A program made the position numbers and the translations under genes. A DNA stretch of 64,000 bases from contig NZ_AUAX01000003.1 in NCBI RefSeq assembly GCF_000428945.1, positions 1 through 64,000 of the forward strand, written 5' to 3'. Of this stretch, positions 44,039-51,769 are shown one piece after another (positions within the stretch are counted from its first letter, which is position 1; the number at the start of each line of letters is the position of its first letter). This DNA comes from Hamadaea tsunoensis DSM 44101. GTDB taxonomy: Bacteria > Actinomycetota > Actinomycetes > Mycobacteriales > Micromonosporaceae. The notes under the pieces are model-generated. The model searched no databases. It saw nothing but the letters and a program-made list of their open reading frames with translations, and was not told the DNA's origin.

Positions 44039-44181
44039 TGACTTCCTCCCCCCGGGCGGAGCACCGACGGCGCCCCGTGGAGCGGTGTTCCTGACATGGA
44101 AGTCAACGCCTTGGTCAAGCGTCACACTCGGACAAACTGTCCGACGTCCGCCACGTCGCCCGAGAAGGTGACCGTACGCAG

Positions 44182-44213
44182 GTGGGAGGGCCCGCCGCAG
44201 CGGACCCTCCCAC
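44182..44213 (-). terminator. Hairpin after cbs
   Basis: Arms gtgggagggcccgc (44182-44195) and gcggaccctcccac (44200-44213), one mismatch, four-nt loop, 15 bp past the cbs stop on the minus strand. Confidence 0.65.
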
Positions 44214-44227
44214 GTGGACGTACAGGT

Positions 44228-45598
44228 TCAGGCGAGGTGCGTGAGGAGGTCCTGCCGGGTGACGACGCCGGTCGGCTTGCCGTCGACGAGGACCATCGCC
44301 GCGTCGGCCTTGGCCAGCAGGGCGACCGCCTCGGCGACCGGCTGGCCGCCGCCGATCATGGGCAGCGCCGGCGACAGGTGCTTGTCCAGCATGTCGTGCA
44401 GGTGGGCCTGGCCGGCGAAGAGCGCGTCCATCAGGTCCCGCTCCGCGATCGAGCCGGCCACCTCACCGGTCACCACCGGCGGCTCCGCCTTGAGGACGGG
44501 CAGCTGGGAGACGCCGTACTCGCGCATGATGTCGATCGCGTCGCGGACGGTCTCGGAGGGGTGGACGTGGATGAGCGACGGCATGCCCGCCGACTTGGCC
44601 CGCAGCACGTCCGCCACGGTCGGCCCCTCGGCGGCCAGGAAGCCGTACCGGGACATCCAGTCGTCGTTGAAGATCTTCGACAGGTAGCCCCGGCCGCCGT
44701 CGGGCAGCAGGACCACGATCACCGCGTCGGCCGGCGCGCTCGCCGCGACCTTGAGCGCCGCCACCGCCGCCATCCCGCAGGAACCGCCGACGAGCAGGCC
44801 CTCCTCGCGGGCGAGCCGCCGGGTCAGCTCGAACGACTCGCGGTCGGTGACCTCGATGATCTCGTCGCAGACGGACTTGTCGTACGTGGTCGGCCAGAAG
44901 TCCTCGCCCACGCCTTCGACCAGGTACGGCCGGCCGGTCCCACCGGAGTAGACGGAGCCCTCGGGGTCGGCGCCGATGATCTTCACCGCGCCGCCCGAGA
45001 CCTCCTTCAGGTAGCGGCCGACGCCCGAGATGGTGCCGCCGGTGCCGACACCCGCCACGAAGTGCGTGATCCGCCCCTCGGTCTGCGCCCACAGCTCCGG
45101 TCCGGTCGTCTCGTAGTGCGACCGCGGGTTGTGCGGATTCGAGTACTGGTCGGGCTTCCAGGCGCCGGGGATCTCGCGTACGAGCCGGTCGGAGACGGAG
45201 TAGTAGGAGCGCGGGTCCTCGGGCGCCACGGCCGTCGGGCAGACCACGACCTCGGCCCCGTACGCGCGCATCACGTTCTGCTTGTCCTCGCTGACCTTGT
45301 CGGGGCAGACGAACACGCAGCGGTAGCCGCGGGTCTGCGCCACGAGGGCCAGCCCGACACCGGTGTTGCCACTGGTCGGCTCGACGATCGTGCCGCCCGG
45401 GCGCAGCAGGCCCTCCTGCTCGGCGGCGTCGATCATGCGGGTGGCGATCCGGTCCTTCACCGAACCGCCCGGGTTGAGGTACTCGACCTTGGCCAGCACC
45501 ATCGGCCCCTCGGCCGCCGTCACACCCTTGGTCACGCTGTGCAGCCGGACCAGCGGGGTGTCGCCGATCAGATCAACAACGTTGTCGACATATCGCAT
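44228..45598 (-). CDS. cbs: Cystathionine beta-synthase
   Basis: A 456-aa PLP enzyme with a catalytic domain (PLP Lys K48 in NPGGSVKDR, SGNTG phosphate loop TSGNTGVGL, GTGGTISG) and a C-terminal pair of CBS domains (residues ~335-456) for regulation, as in actinobacterial Cbs that condenses serine or O-acetylserine with homocysteine. ATG 45598 has TACGCT (45610-45605) 6 nt before it: a leaderless pattern. It precedes metB on the same strand, though 3.4 kb away; both belong to transsulfuration. Confidence 0.95.
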   Translation of the reverse strand: MRYVDNVVDLIGDTPLVRLHSVTKGVTAAEGPMVLAKVEYLNPGGSVKDRIATRMIDAAEQEGLLRPGGTIVEPTSGNTGVGLALVAQTRGYRCVFVCPDKVSEDKQNVMRAYGAEVVVCPTAVAPEDPRSYYSVSDRLVREIPGAWKPDQYSNPHNPRSHYETTGPELWAQTEGRITHFVAGVGTGGTISGVGRYLKEVSGGAVKIIGADPEGSVYSGGTGRPYLVEGVGEDFWPTTYDKSVCDEIIEVTDRESFELTRRLAREEGLLVGGSCGMAAVAALKVAASAPADAVIVVLLPDGGRGYLSKIFNDDWMSRYGFLAAEGPTVADVLRAKSAGMPSLIHVHPSETVRDAIDIMREYGVSQLPVLKAEPPVVTGEVAGSIAERDLMDALFAGQAHLHDMLDKHLSPALPMIGGGQPVAEAVALLAKADAAMVLVDGKPTGVVTRQDLLTHLA

Positions 45599-45619
45599 CG
45601 GGTAAGCGTATTACGTCGC

Positions 45620-46036
45620 CTAGTCGACGACCTGACCGTCGATCACGTCCTCGGGCGCGTACCGGGGCGGTGGCGTGTCGTGTACGCGGCTTCGTGCCCG
45701 CTTGTCCGGTTTGGCGATCCGCTCCCATTCCAGGAACCGGTCGGTCTCGGACAGGAAGGCCCCGGCCAGCCAGGCCAGCACCACGGTGTCGTCGATCAGG
45801 CCGATCAGCCCGAAGGGGATCTCCGGGATCAGGTCGATCGGCGACACGATGTACAGCGTGGCCACGCTCATCAGCGCGACCCGGCTGAAACCGTCGTAAC
45901 GCCCGGTCACGGAGTGGAAGATGAGCCGCGGCGCGGCCATCAGCCGGGCACCGAGCCCCGGTCCGCCTCGATGGGCGGCGGTCACCGCCCGCCACAACGC
46001 CGTCAGCGCCGCGGTACGCCTCATGGTCCGTCCCAT
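45620..46036 (-). CDS. DUF1232 membrane protein (YkvA-like)
   Basis: A 138-aa protein with the DUF1232 signature: LYIVSPIDLIPEIPFGLIGLIDDTVVLAWLAG in residues ~62-93, a hydrophobic hairpin inserted in the membrane. Function unknown. ATG 46036 with gaggg upstream; ATG 46024 is an alternative. Followed by cbs on the same strand after 21 bp, so cbs may not be only leaderless. Divergent from the SGNH pair. Confidence 0.88.
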   Translation of the reverse strand: MGRTMRRTAALTALWRAVTAAHRGGPGLGARLMAAPRLIFHSVTGRYDGFSRVALMSVATLYIVSPIDLIPEIPFGLIGLIDDTVVLAWLAGAFLSETDRFLEWERIAKPDKRARSRVHDTPPPRYAPEDVIDGQVVD

Positions 46037-46095
46037 GTGCCCTCGCTAACCTAGGTCGTGGAGGTTCCGAACATCCACGTTACTCGGGAAGGTCC

Positions 46096-47163
46096 ATGAG
46101 CACCGCTGGGCGAAAGATCGCACGGACCGCCGCGTACACCGGCGGGTTGCTGGTCGGGGCCGGCCTCGTGGGGGTCGGCGTACTGTTCGGGCAGGCCGAG
46201 GCGGCCAAGCGGATCATTCCGCTGGCCGAGGCGCCGCCGCCCCGGGCCGACGGCCGCTACGGTCCCCGGTTCCCCGGACGGCCGCTGTCGCTCGTCGTGC
46301 TGGGCGACTCGTCGGCGGCCGGCTTCGGCGTACGCCGTCCGCGGGAGACGCTCGCCGCGCTGATCGCGACCGGGCTGGCCCGCCGCCTGCACCGGCCGGT
46401 CGACCTGCGCGTGCTGGCGGTGGTGGGCGCGCACTCCGACGAGCTGCGCCACCAGGTCCAGGTCGCGCTCGAAGGGACGGCGCCGGACCTGGGCGTGATC
46501 CTCATCGGCGCCAACGACGTGACCCGCGACGTCACCCGCCCCGGTCACCGGCACGTGGCCGTACGCCATCTCGTCGAGGCGGTACGCGCGCTGCGTACGG
46601 CCGGGGCCGAGGTGGTGGTCGGCACGTGCCCGGATCTCGGTGCGGTGCAACCGATCCGCCCGCCGCTGCGGTGGGTGGCACGGCGCTGGAGCCGGCAGAT
46701 GGCGATGGCCCAGACGGTCGCGGTGGTCGAGGCCGGCGGCCGGACGGTGTCGCTCGGCGATCTGCTGGGGCCGAAGTTCGCCCGGGATCCGCAGCGCCTG
46801 TTCGCCGACGACCGCTTCCACCCCTCTGCGGACGGGTACGCGCTGGCAGCGGCCGTGCTGCTGCCGACGGCCGTGGCCGCGGTGCATCGACAGGACGATC
46901 GTCCGGCTGCGCAAACCGCCACATCCGGGGTACGGTCGCTGCCGGAGGCGGCCGCCGAGGCGGTTCGCCGCCCTGGTACGGAGGTCAGCGGGGTCGAGGT
47001 CGGCGGCCGCGAACGCGGTCCGCGCGGGCGCTGGGCCGAACTGCGCCACCGCGTCCGGGAGGCGTTGCGCCCGGAACACGGCGTCCACGTCCGGCCCGGG
47101 GCGGGTCTCCACCCGGTCGGCGTACGCCCGGCCGACGTGCGAGCGGAGGGACTGACCTCATGA
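46096..47163 (+). CDS. SGNH/GDSL-family hydrolase, first copy
   Basis: A 355-aa exported esterase/lipase-like protein. N-terminal uncleaved TM or signal helix (TGGLLVGAGLVGVGVLFG) and then SGNH blocks: GDSSAAGFG with nucleophile S72, Gly in block II, GANDV in block III, and DRFHPSADGY supplying the catalytic Asp and His. The C-terminus has a ~70-aa basic extension. Tandem paralog of the next gene, overlapping it by 4 bp (ATGA at 47160). A homolog follows fadA in M. tuberculosis (Rv1075c, from memory). Confidence 0.88.
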   Translation: MSTAGRKIARTAAYTGGLLVGAGLVGVGVLFGQAEAAKRIIPLAEAPPPRADGRYGPRFPGRPLSLVVLGDSSAAGFGVRRPRETLAALIATGLARRLHRPVDLRVLAVVGAHSDELRHQVQVALEGTAPDLGVILIGANDVTRDVTRPGHRHVAVRHLVEAVRALRTAGAEVVVGTCPDLGAVQPIRPPLRWVARRWSRQMAMAQTVAVVEAGGRTVSLGDLLGPKFARDPQRLFADDRFHPSADGYALAAAVLLPTAVAAVHRQDDRPAAQTATSGVRSLPEAAAEAVRRPGTEVSGVEVGGRERGPRGRWAELRHRVREALRPEHGVHVRPGAGLHPVGVRPADVRAEGLTS

Positions 47164-47948
47164 GCCTGGTCCGGCGGGCGGGCAAGGCCGCGACGATCGC
47201 CCTGGTCGCGGGCACGGTGGGCGGTGCTGTGCTGCTCACGACCGAGGCCGTCCTCGCGCGTCGGCGCACGTACGCGCAGCCCGCGCTGGGCCTGAACCTG
47301 CGAACGCGGCACGGCGAGGACAACGCGCCGCCGTTGCGCCTGGTCATGCTCGGGGACTCGTCGGCGCTCGGCGTCGGCGTGGAGACCGTCAAGGACACCG
47401 TCGGCGGCCAGCTCGCCGCGCTGCTCGCGGCGCCGGGCGGGGCCGCCCGGCGGGTCGAGCTTTCCAGCGTCGGCGTCTCCGGCTCCCGCTCCGCCGACCT
47501 CGCCACCCAGGTCGCCCGCGCGCTGCTGGGCGACCGCCCGGACGTCGCGGTCATCCTCGTCGGCGCCAACGACGTCATCGGCCTGCGCTCCCCCGGCGAG
47601 GCCGCGGGCCACCTGGGGACCGCCGTCCGGCGCCTGCGCGAGGCCGGGGTCGAGGTCGTCGTGGGCACCTGCCCGGACCTCGGCGCCGCCCGGGCCATAG
47701 CGCCGCCGCTGCGCCAGGTCGTGGCCTATCTCGGCCGCCGCGTCGCCCGTGCGCAACTGCGGGCCGTACGCGCGGCGGGCGGCGCCGTCGTCGACCTCGC
47801 CACCGAGACCGGTCCGGTGTTCCGGGCCGACCCCGCGACGCTGTGCTCGGACCGGTACCACCCGTCGGCCGACGGGTATCGGGTGTGGGCGTACGCGCTG
47901 ATGCCGGCGGTGGCCGACGCGGCCGGGGTCAGCCCGACACTGCCCTGA
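47160..47948 (+). CDS. SGNH/GDSL-family hydrolase, second copy
   Basis: A 262-aa paralog of the preceding protein: N-terminal hydrophobic helix, GDSSALGVG with nucleophile S67, VGANDVIG, and DRYHPSADGYRVWAYAL with the catalytic dyad. Same spacing of blocks but shorter C-terminus. Start overlaps the upstream stop, so both are cotranslated. Likely an extracytoplasmic esterase; substrate unknown (lipid or polysaccharide acyl groups). Confidence 0.88.
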   Translation: MSLVRRAGKAATIALVAGTVGGAVLLTTEAVLARRRTYAQPALGLNLRTRHGEDNAPPLRLVMLGDSSALGVGVETVKDTVGGQLAALLAAPGGAARRVELSSVGVSGSRSADLATQVARALLGDRPDVAVILVGANDVIGLRSPGEAAGHLGTAVRRLREAGVEVVVGTCPDLGAARAIAPPLRQVVAYLGRRVARAQLRAVRAAGGAVVDLATETGPVFRADPATLCSDRYHPSADGYRVWAYALMPAVADAAGVSPTLP

Positions 47949-48004
47949 TCGCGCCCGGCCCGGACACGGCACCGAAGAAAGTCACACCCTCTGGCGCGGC
48001 CAGG

Positions 48005-48018
48005 TTACTCATAAGTAA
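48005..48018 (+). promoter_or_regulatory. Palindrome TTACT-cata-AGTAA
   Basis: Perfect 5-bp arms around a 4-nt spacer, just upstream of CGGAGG (48021-48026) and the thiolase ATG 48028. Suits a TetR-type fatty-acid regulator operator; no regulator identified in the window. Confidence 0.5.
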
Positions 48019-48027
48019 TCTCGGAGG

Positions 48028-49275
48028 ATGACTGAAGCCGTCATCGTCGCCACCGCGCGCTCGCCCATCGGCCGGGCGGTCAAGGGTTCGCTGAAGGATC
48101 TTCGGGCCGACGACCTCACCGCCACGATCATCCAGGCGGCTCTGGACAAGGTGCCGCAGCTGGATCCGCGTACCATCGAAGATCTTTATCTCGGGTGCGG
48201 CATGCCCGGCGGCGAGCAGGGCCACCAGATGGCCAAGGTCGTCGCGACCCTGATGGGCTACGACACGCTGCCCGGCGCGACCATCACCCGCTACTGCGCC
48301 TCGTCGCTGCAGTCGACGCGGATGGCGTACCACGCGATCAAGGCCGGCGAGGGCGACGTCTTCATCTCGGCCGGTGTCGAGATGGTCTCGCGGTTCGCCC
48401 GCGGCAGCGCGGACGGCCTGCCGCCGGAGGCGCAGGAACTCGTCGGCGGCACGTGGCGCAACCACCGGTTCGACGACGCCGTGGCCCGGACCGCGAAGCG
48501 CGCCGAGGGCGGCGCGGCGACGTGGCACGACCCGCGCGAGGACGGCGAGCTGCCCGACATCTACATGTCGATGGGCCAGACCGCGGAGAACCTCGCCGAC
48601 CTGTACGGCGTGACCCGGGCCGACATGGACGAGTTCGGCGTACGCAGCCAGAACAACGCGGAGAAGGCCATCGCGGCGGGCTTCTGGCAGCGCGAGATCA
48701 CCCCGGTCGAGCTGCCCGACGGCACGGTCGTGAGCGCGGACGACGGCCCCCGGGCCGGCGTGACCCTGGAGGCGGTCGCGGGGCTGAAGCCGGTGTTCCG
48801 CCCGGACGGCCGGGTGACCGCCGGCAACTGCTGCCCGCTCAACGACGGCGCGGCCGCGGTGATCGTCATGTCCGACACGAAAGCCCGCGAGCTGGGCATC
48901 ACCCCGCTGGCCCGGATCGTCTCGACCGGTGTCACCGCGATGAGCCCCGAGATCATGGGCATCGGCCCGGTGGGCGCGACCCGCCAGGCCCTCGCCCGCG
49001 CCGGGATGTCGATCGACGACATCGACCTGGCCGAGATCAACGAGGCGTTCGCCGCCCAGGTCATCCCGTCCTATCGGGAGCTCGGCCTGCCGCTGGACAA
49101 GGTCAACGTGATGGGCGGCGCGATCGCCGTCGGCCACCCGTTCGGCATGACCGGCGCCCGGATCACCGGCACACTCATCAACAATCTTCAGTGGAACGAC
49201 AAGTCGATCGGCCTCGAGACGATGTGCGTCGGCGGCGGCCAGGGCATGGCGATGATCCTGGAACGGCTCTCCTAG
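48028..49275 (+). CDS. fadA: Acetyl-CoA acetyltransferase (thiolase)
   Basis: A 415-aa thiolase with nucleophile C90 in [15 protein letters not shown], catalytic [16 protein letters not shown] His and second Cys in CVGGGQGMA. It performs thiolytic cleavage of 3-ketoacyl-CoA or condensation of acetyl-CoA. CGGAGG lies before ATG 48028 and a palindromic operator just upstream. No fadB neighbour in the window. Homolog of the FadA3-type thiolase found next to an SGNH gene in mycobacteria. Confidence 0.93.
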   Translation: MTEAVIVATARSPIGRAVKGSLKDLRADDLTATIIQAALDKVPQLDPRTIEDLYLGCGMPGGEQGHQMAKVVATLMGYDTLPGATITRYCASSLQSTRMAYHAIKAGEGDVFISAGVEMVSRFARGSADGLPPEAQELVGGTWRNHRFDDAVARTAKRAEGGAATWHDPREDGELPDIYMSMGQTAENLADLYGVTRADMDEFGVRSQNNAEKAIAAGFWQREITPVELPDGTVVSADDGPRAGVTLEAVAGLKPVFRPDGRVTAGNCCPLNDGAAAVIVMSDTKARELGITPLARIVSTGVTAMSPEIMGIGPVGATRQALARAGMSIDDIDLAEINEAFAAQVIPSYRELGLPLDKVNVMGGAIAVGHPFGMTGARITGTLINNLQWNDKSIGLETMCVGGGQGMAMILERLS

Positions 49276-49289
49276 GGTCTGCGACAGAC

Positions 49290-49595
49290 CTAAAGCGACC
49301 TGCGCACAGCCTCCACGCGGCCGGCCAGCCGGGCGAGTTCCTCGTCCGGTACGCCGGCCGCCAGCGCGTCCGCGACCGTCACCCGCAACTGGTCGGGCAG
49401 GTTCGCGTCGGCCAGCCGTGGTACGCCCCGGCGCGGCCGCCCCTCCGCCTCGGCGCCCGCGTCGGCGAAGTCCTGGACGAGCGCGTACACGGTCTCGCCA
49501 CGATCGCGCCAGCGCGGGGAAGGCCAGTGGGCGACCTGGCCCACGAGCAGGTCCACCTGCCGGGTGAGGGCATGCCGCGCTGTGATCTTGCTCAT
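49290..49595 (-). CDS. Conserved hypothetical helical protein
   Basis: A 101-aa helical protein (MSKITARHALTRQVDLLVGQ...) of unknown function, acidic middle and no cysteines. ATG 49595 follows cagggtag. Convergent with the thiolase gene with 14 bp between stops, and a small 6-bp hairpin (49276-49290) between them. I do not recognise its family. Confidence 0.65.
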   Translation of the reverse strand: MSKITARHALTRQVDLLVGQVAHWPSPRWRDRGETVYALVQDFADAGAEAEGRPRRGVPRLADANLPDQLRVTVADALAAGVPDEELARLAGRVEAVRRSL

Positions 49596-49763
49596 CTACC
49601 CTGCACTCCATTTCGTCCGATTGTCGGCTTGTCGGATGTGGTTGGTGACATTCTCCTCGATCCGGTACGCGGCCCTTTCGGCTGAGTCGGCGGGCCGTTC
49701 GGTCCACAGCAGATCTTTTGCCTTGCGAAGGATCCTCGGTATGACTTAGGTTCCGCTGCTGGA

Positions 49764-51476
49764 ATGCGCTTCTCGCCAAGAAAATCGGGGGTTCTGTTGC
49801 GCACCCTTCGCAGCGCCGTCTTCGGCGCCATCCTCATCGCGGCCGTCGGGAGCATCCCGGCTACCGCGGCCCACGCGGCCGACGGTCTCGCCGAGGCGAG
49901 CCTCAGCCCCACCAGCCTGGCCTTCGGCCAGGTGAACATCGGCCACTCCACGTCTCAGACCGTGACGGTCACGAGCACGGGCGACACGTCGCTGACCCCG
50001 GGAGCGGTATCGCTCACCGGCGCCAACGCGGCCGCCTTCTCGGTCACGGGCAACACCTGCACGGGCGCCACCCTGACGACCGGGCAGACCTGCACCATCC
50101 GGGTCACCGCGAACCCCGTCACGGCGGGCGCGCAGGCCGCCACCCTAAACGTCGTGGCCAACACGGCGGCCGGTTCCCTCACGGCCGACGTGACCGCCAC
50201 CGGCGTCAAGGAGGGCGGCGGCACGTACTTCCCGGTGAACCCGGCCCGCATCCTCGACTCCCGTACGGGTAACGGGGTCACCAAGGGCATCGTCGGCAAG
50301 GGCGGCACCGTTCACCTCCAGGTGACCGGCCGCGGCGGCGTACCCAGCACCGGTGTTTCGGCGGTCGTGCTCAACCTGACGGTCACCGGCACCACCGGCC
50401 CCGGCTTCCTGACGGCCTACCCGTCGGGCGCCGCGGTCCGTCCGACCGCGTCGTCGCTGAACTTCGCCAAGGGCTGGACCCGTTCCAACTCCGTCACCGT
50501 CCAGGTCGGCACCGGCGGGAAGGTGGACATCTACGCGTCCGCCTCGACGCACATCATCGCCGACGTGAGCGGCTGGTACGGCGCGAACGGACTCAGCAGC
50601 GTCGGCGGCCAGCTCCAGTCCGTCGAGCCGTACCGCAAGTTCGACAGCCGCACGGACTGGGGCCAGCCGCTCCACTCCGACGAGTGGGGTCAGTTCGCGT
50701 TCAACTTCGGCGCCGACTTCAACTCGCACCTGCGGGCGGTCATCGTCAACATCACCGCCATCGGCGGCCCCAAGGGTGGTTACCTCACCGCGTGGAACGG
50801 GGACCCGAACAACATCCCCAGCACCTCGACGGTGAACTACCTCGCCAAGGAGATCACGCCGAACCTGGCCGTGGTCCCGGTCGGCCCCTGCTACCTCTGC
50901 GACCCCGGCTACACCGACCTGCCGTCGATCACCGTCCTCACCCTGCAGGACACCAACTTCATCATCGATGTCGTTGGCCTGATCGACGACGGAACGGTCT
51001 CCGACGGTCTCCGGTTCACCCCGGCGGCTCCGCAGCGGATCGTGGACAGCCGCATCGGCCAGGGTCTGGGGGCCAACCTCGGCACGGCGCAGACCGGCGC
51101 GGTCACCGTTCCGGCTGAGGTCGCTCCCGCGGGTACCCAGGCGCTCGCCCTGAACATCACGGGCGTCACGCCGACCGCGGCGACCTACCTCACCGCGTGG
51201 CCGTCCGACCTGCCCAAGCCCGAGGTCAGCAACCTGAACCTCGCCAAGGGCCAGGTCGCCGCCAACCAGGGACTCACCTTCCTGGCCGGCAGCCAGTTCA
51301 ACGTCTACAACAACAACGGCACCACCGGCGTCGTCATCGACGCGGTCGGCAGCTACTGGCTGTACCCGGGTACCGCGGGCAGCCTCGGCACGATCGCGGT
51401 CCAGGGCATCCGTGGCGGATCCGGCCACGAGCTCTTCGAGAAGGGCGCTCCGGCGGCCGTCCAGCACAAGGCGTGA
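49764..51476 (+). CDS. Large secreted LDSR-motif repeat protein
   Basis: A 570-aa exported protein with a signal peptide (residues 1-39, AHA-AD cleavage), a choice-of-anchor D-type immunoglobulin-like domain ~44-145 (LSPTSLAFGQVNIGHSTSQTVTVT), and three copies of an extracellular module each starting [RK]-[IF]-[LVD]-D-S-R (near 162, 292, 425) and ending with D-V-x-G-[WL]-[YI] or D-A-V-G-S-Y-W. The same module is in the Tat-secreted protein at 33896-34831. Likely a surface or biofilm-type structural protein. ATG 49764 has a poor ribosome site; TTG 49797 after cgggggttc is an alternative start. Confidence 0.78.
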   Translation: MRFSPRKSGVLLRTLRSAVFGAILIAAVGSIPATAAHAADGLAEASLSPTSLAFGQVNIGHSTSQTVTVTSTGDTSLTPGAVSLTGANAAAFSVTGNTCTGATLTTGQTCTIRVTANPVTAGAQAATLNVVANTAAGSLTADVTATGVKEGGGTYFPVNPARILDSRTGNGVTKGIVGKGGTVHLQVTGRGGVPSTGVSAVVLNLTVTGTTGPGFLTAYPSGAAVRPTASSLNFAKGWTRSNSVTVQVGTGGKVDIYASASTHIIADVSGWYGANGLSSVGGQLQSVEPYRKFDSRTDWGQPLHSDEWGQFAFNFGADFNSHLRAVIVNITAIGGPKGGYLTAWNGDPNNIPSTSTVNYLAKEITPNLAVVPVGPCYLCDPGYTDLPSITVLTLQDTNFIIDVVGLIDDGTVSDGLRFTPAAPQRIVDSRIGQGLGANLGTAQTGAVTVPAEVAPAGTQALALNITGVTPTAATYLTAWPSDLPKPEVSNLNLAKGQVAANQGLTFLAGSQFNVYNNNGTTGVVIDAVGSYWLYPGTAGSLGTIAVQGIRGGSGHELFEKGAPAAVQHKA

Positions 51477-51496
51477 GCCTGAGCTGACGTACGAAA

Positions 51497-51530
51497 CGCA
51501 GCCCCGGACCGTGACCGGTCCGGGGCTGCG
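51497..51530 (+). terminator. Terminator of secreted repeat protein gene
   Basis: Perfect 14-bp stem cgcagccccggacc (51497-51510) and ggtccggggctgcg (51517-51530), loop gtgacc. Confidence 0.88.
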
Positions 51531-51537
51531 GTGTCGG

Positions 51538-51619
51538 TGCCCGAAGGGGGACTCGAACCCCCAAGCCTTGCGGCGAGCCATTTTAAGTGGCCTGCGTATA
51601 CCGATTTCGCCATTCGGGC
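51538..51619 (-). tRNA. tRNA-Leu(UAA), bldA-type
   Basis: An 82-nt type II tRNA with long variable arm. Acceptor stem GCCCGAA pairs with TTCGGGC (51545-51539), discriminator A, CC encoded but not the final A. Anticodon loop CTTAAAA gives anticodon UAA, decoding UUA leucine. In Streptomyces this rare tRNA (bldA) controls development and antibiotic genes; here at least four genes in the window carry TTA codons (see findings). Confidence 0.93.
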
Positions 51620-51769
51620 GCGACCGGCGGCGGTGCGGTCTCACGCTATCGCACGGGCGCCGCGACGGCGGACATGATTCGGCCCACGCAACGATGATCA
51701 CGAGTGCGGATTCACACGGATCGGCCATCGGCGCGCGTGCCGAGAGCGAAGGGACGATAGGGTCGCACC

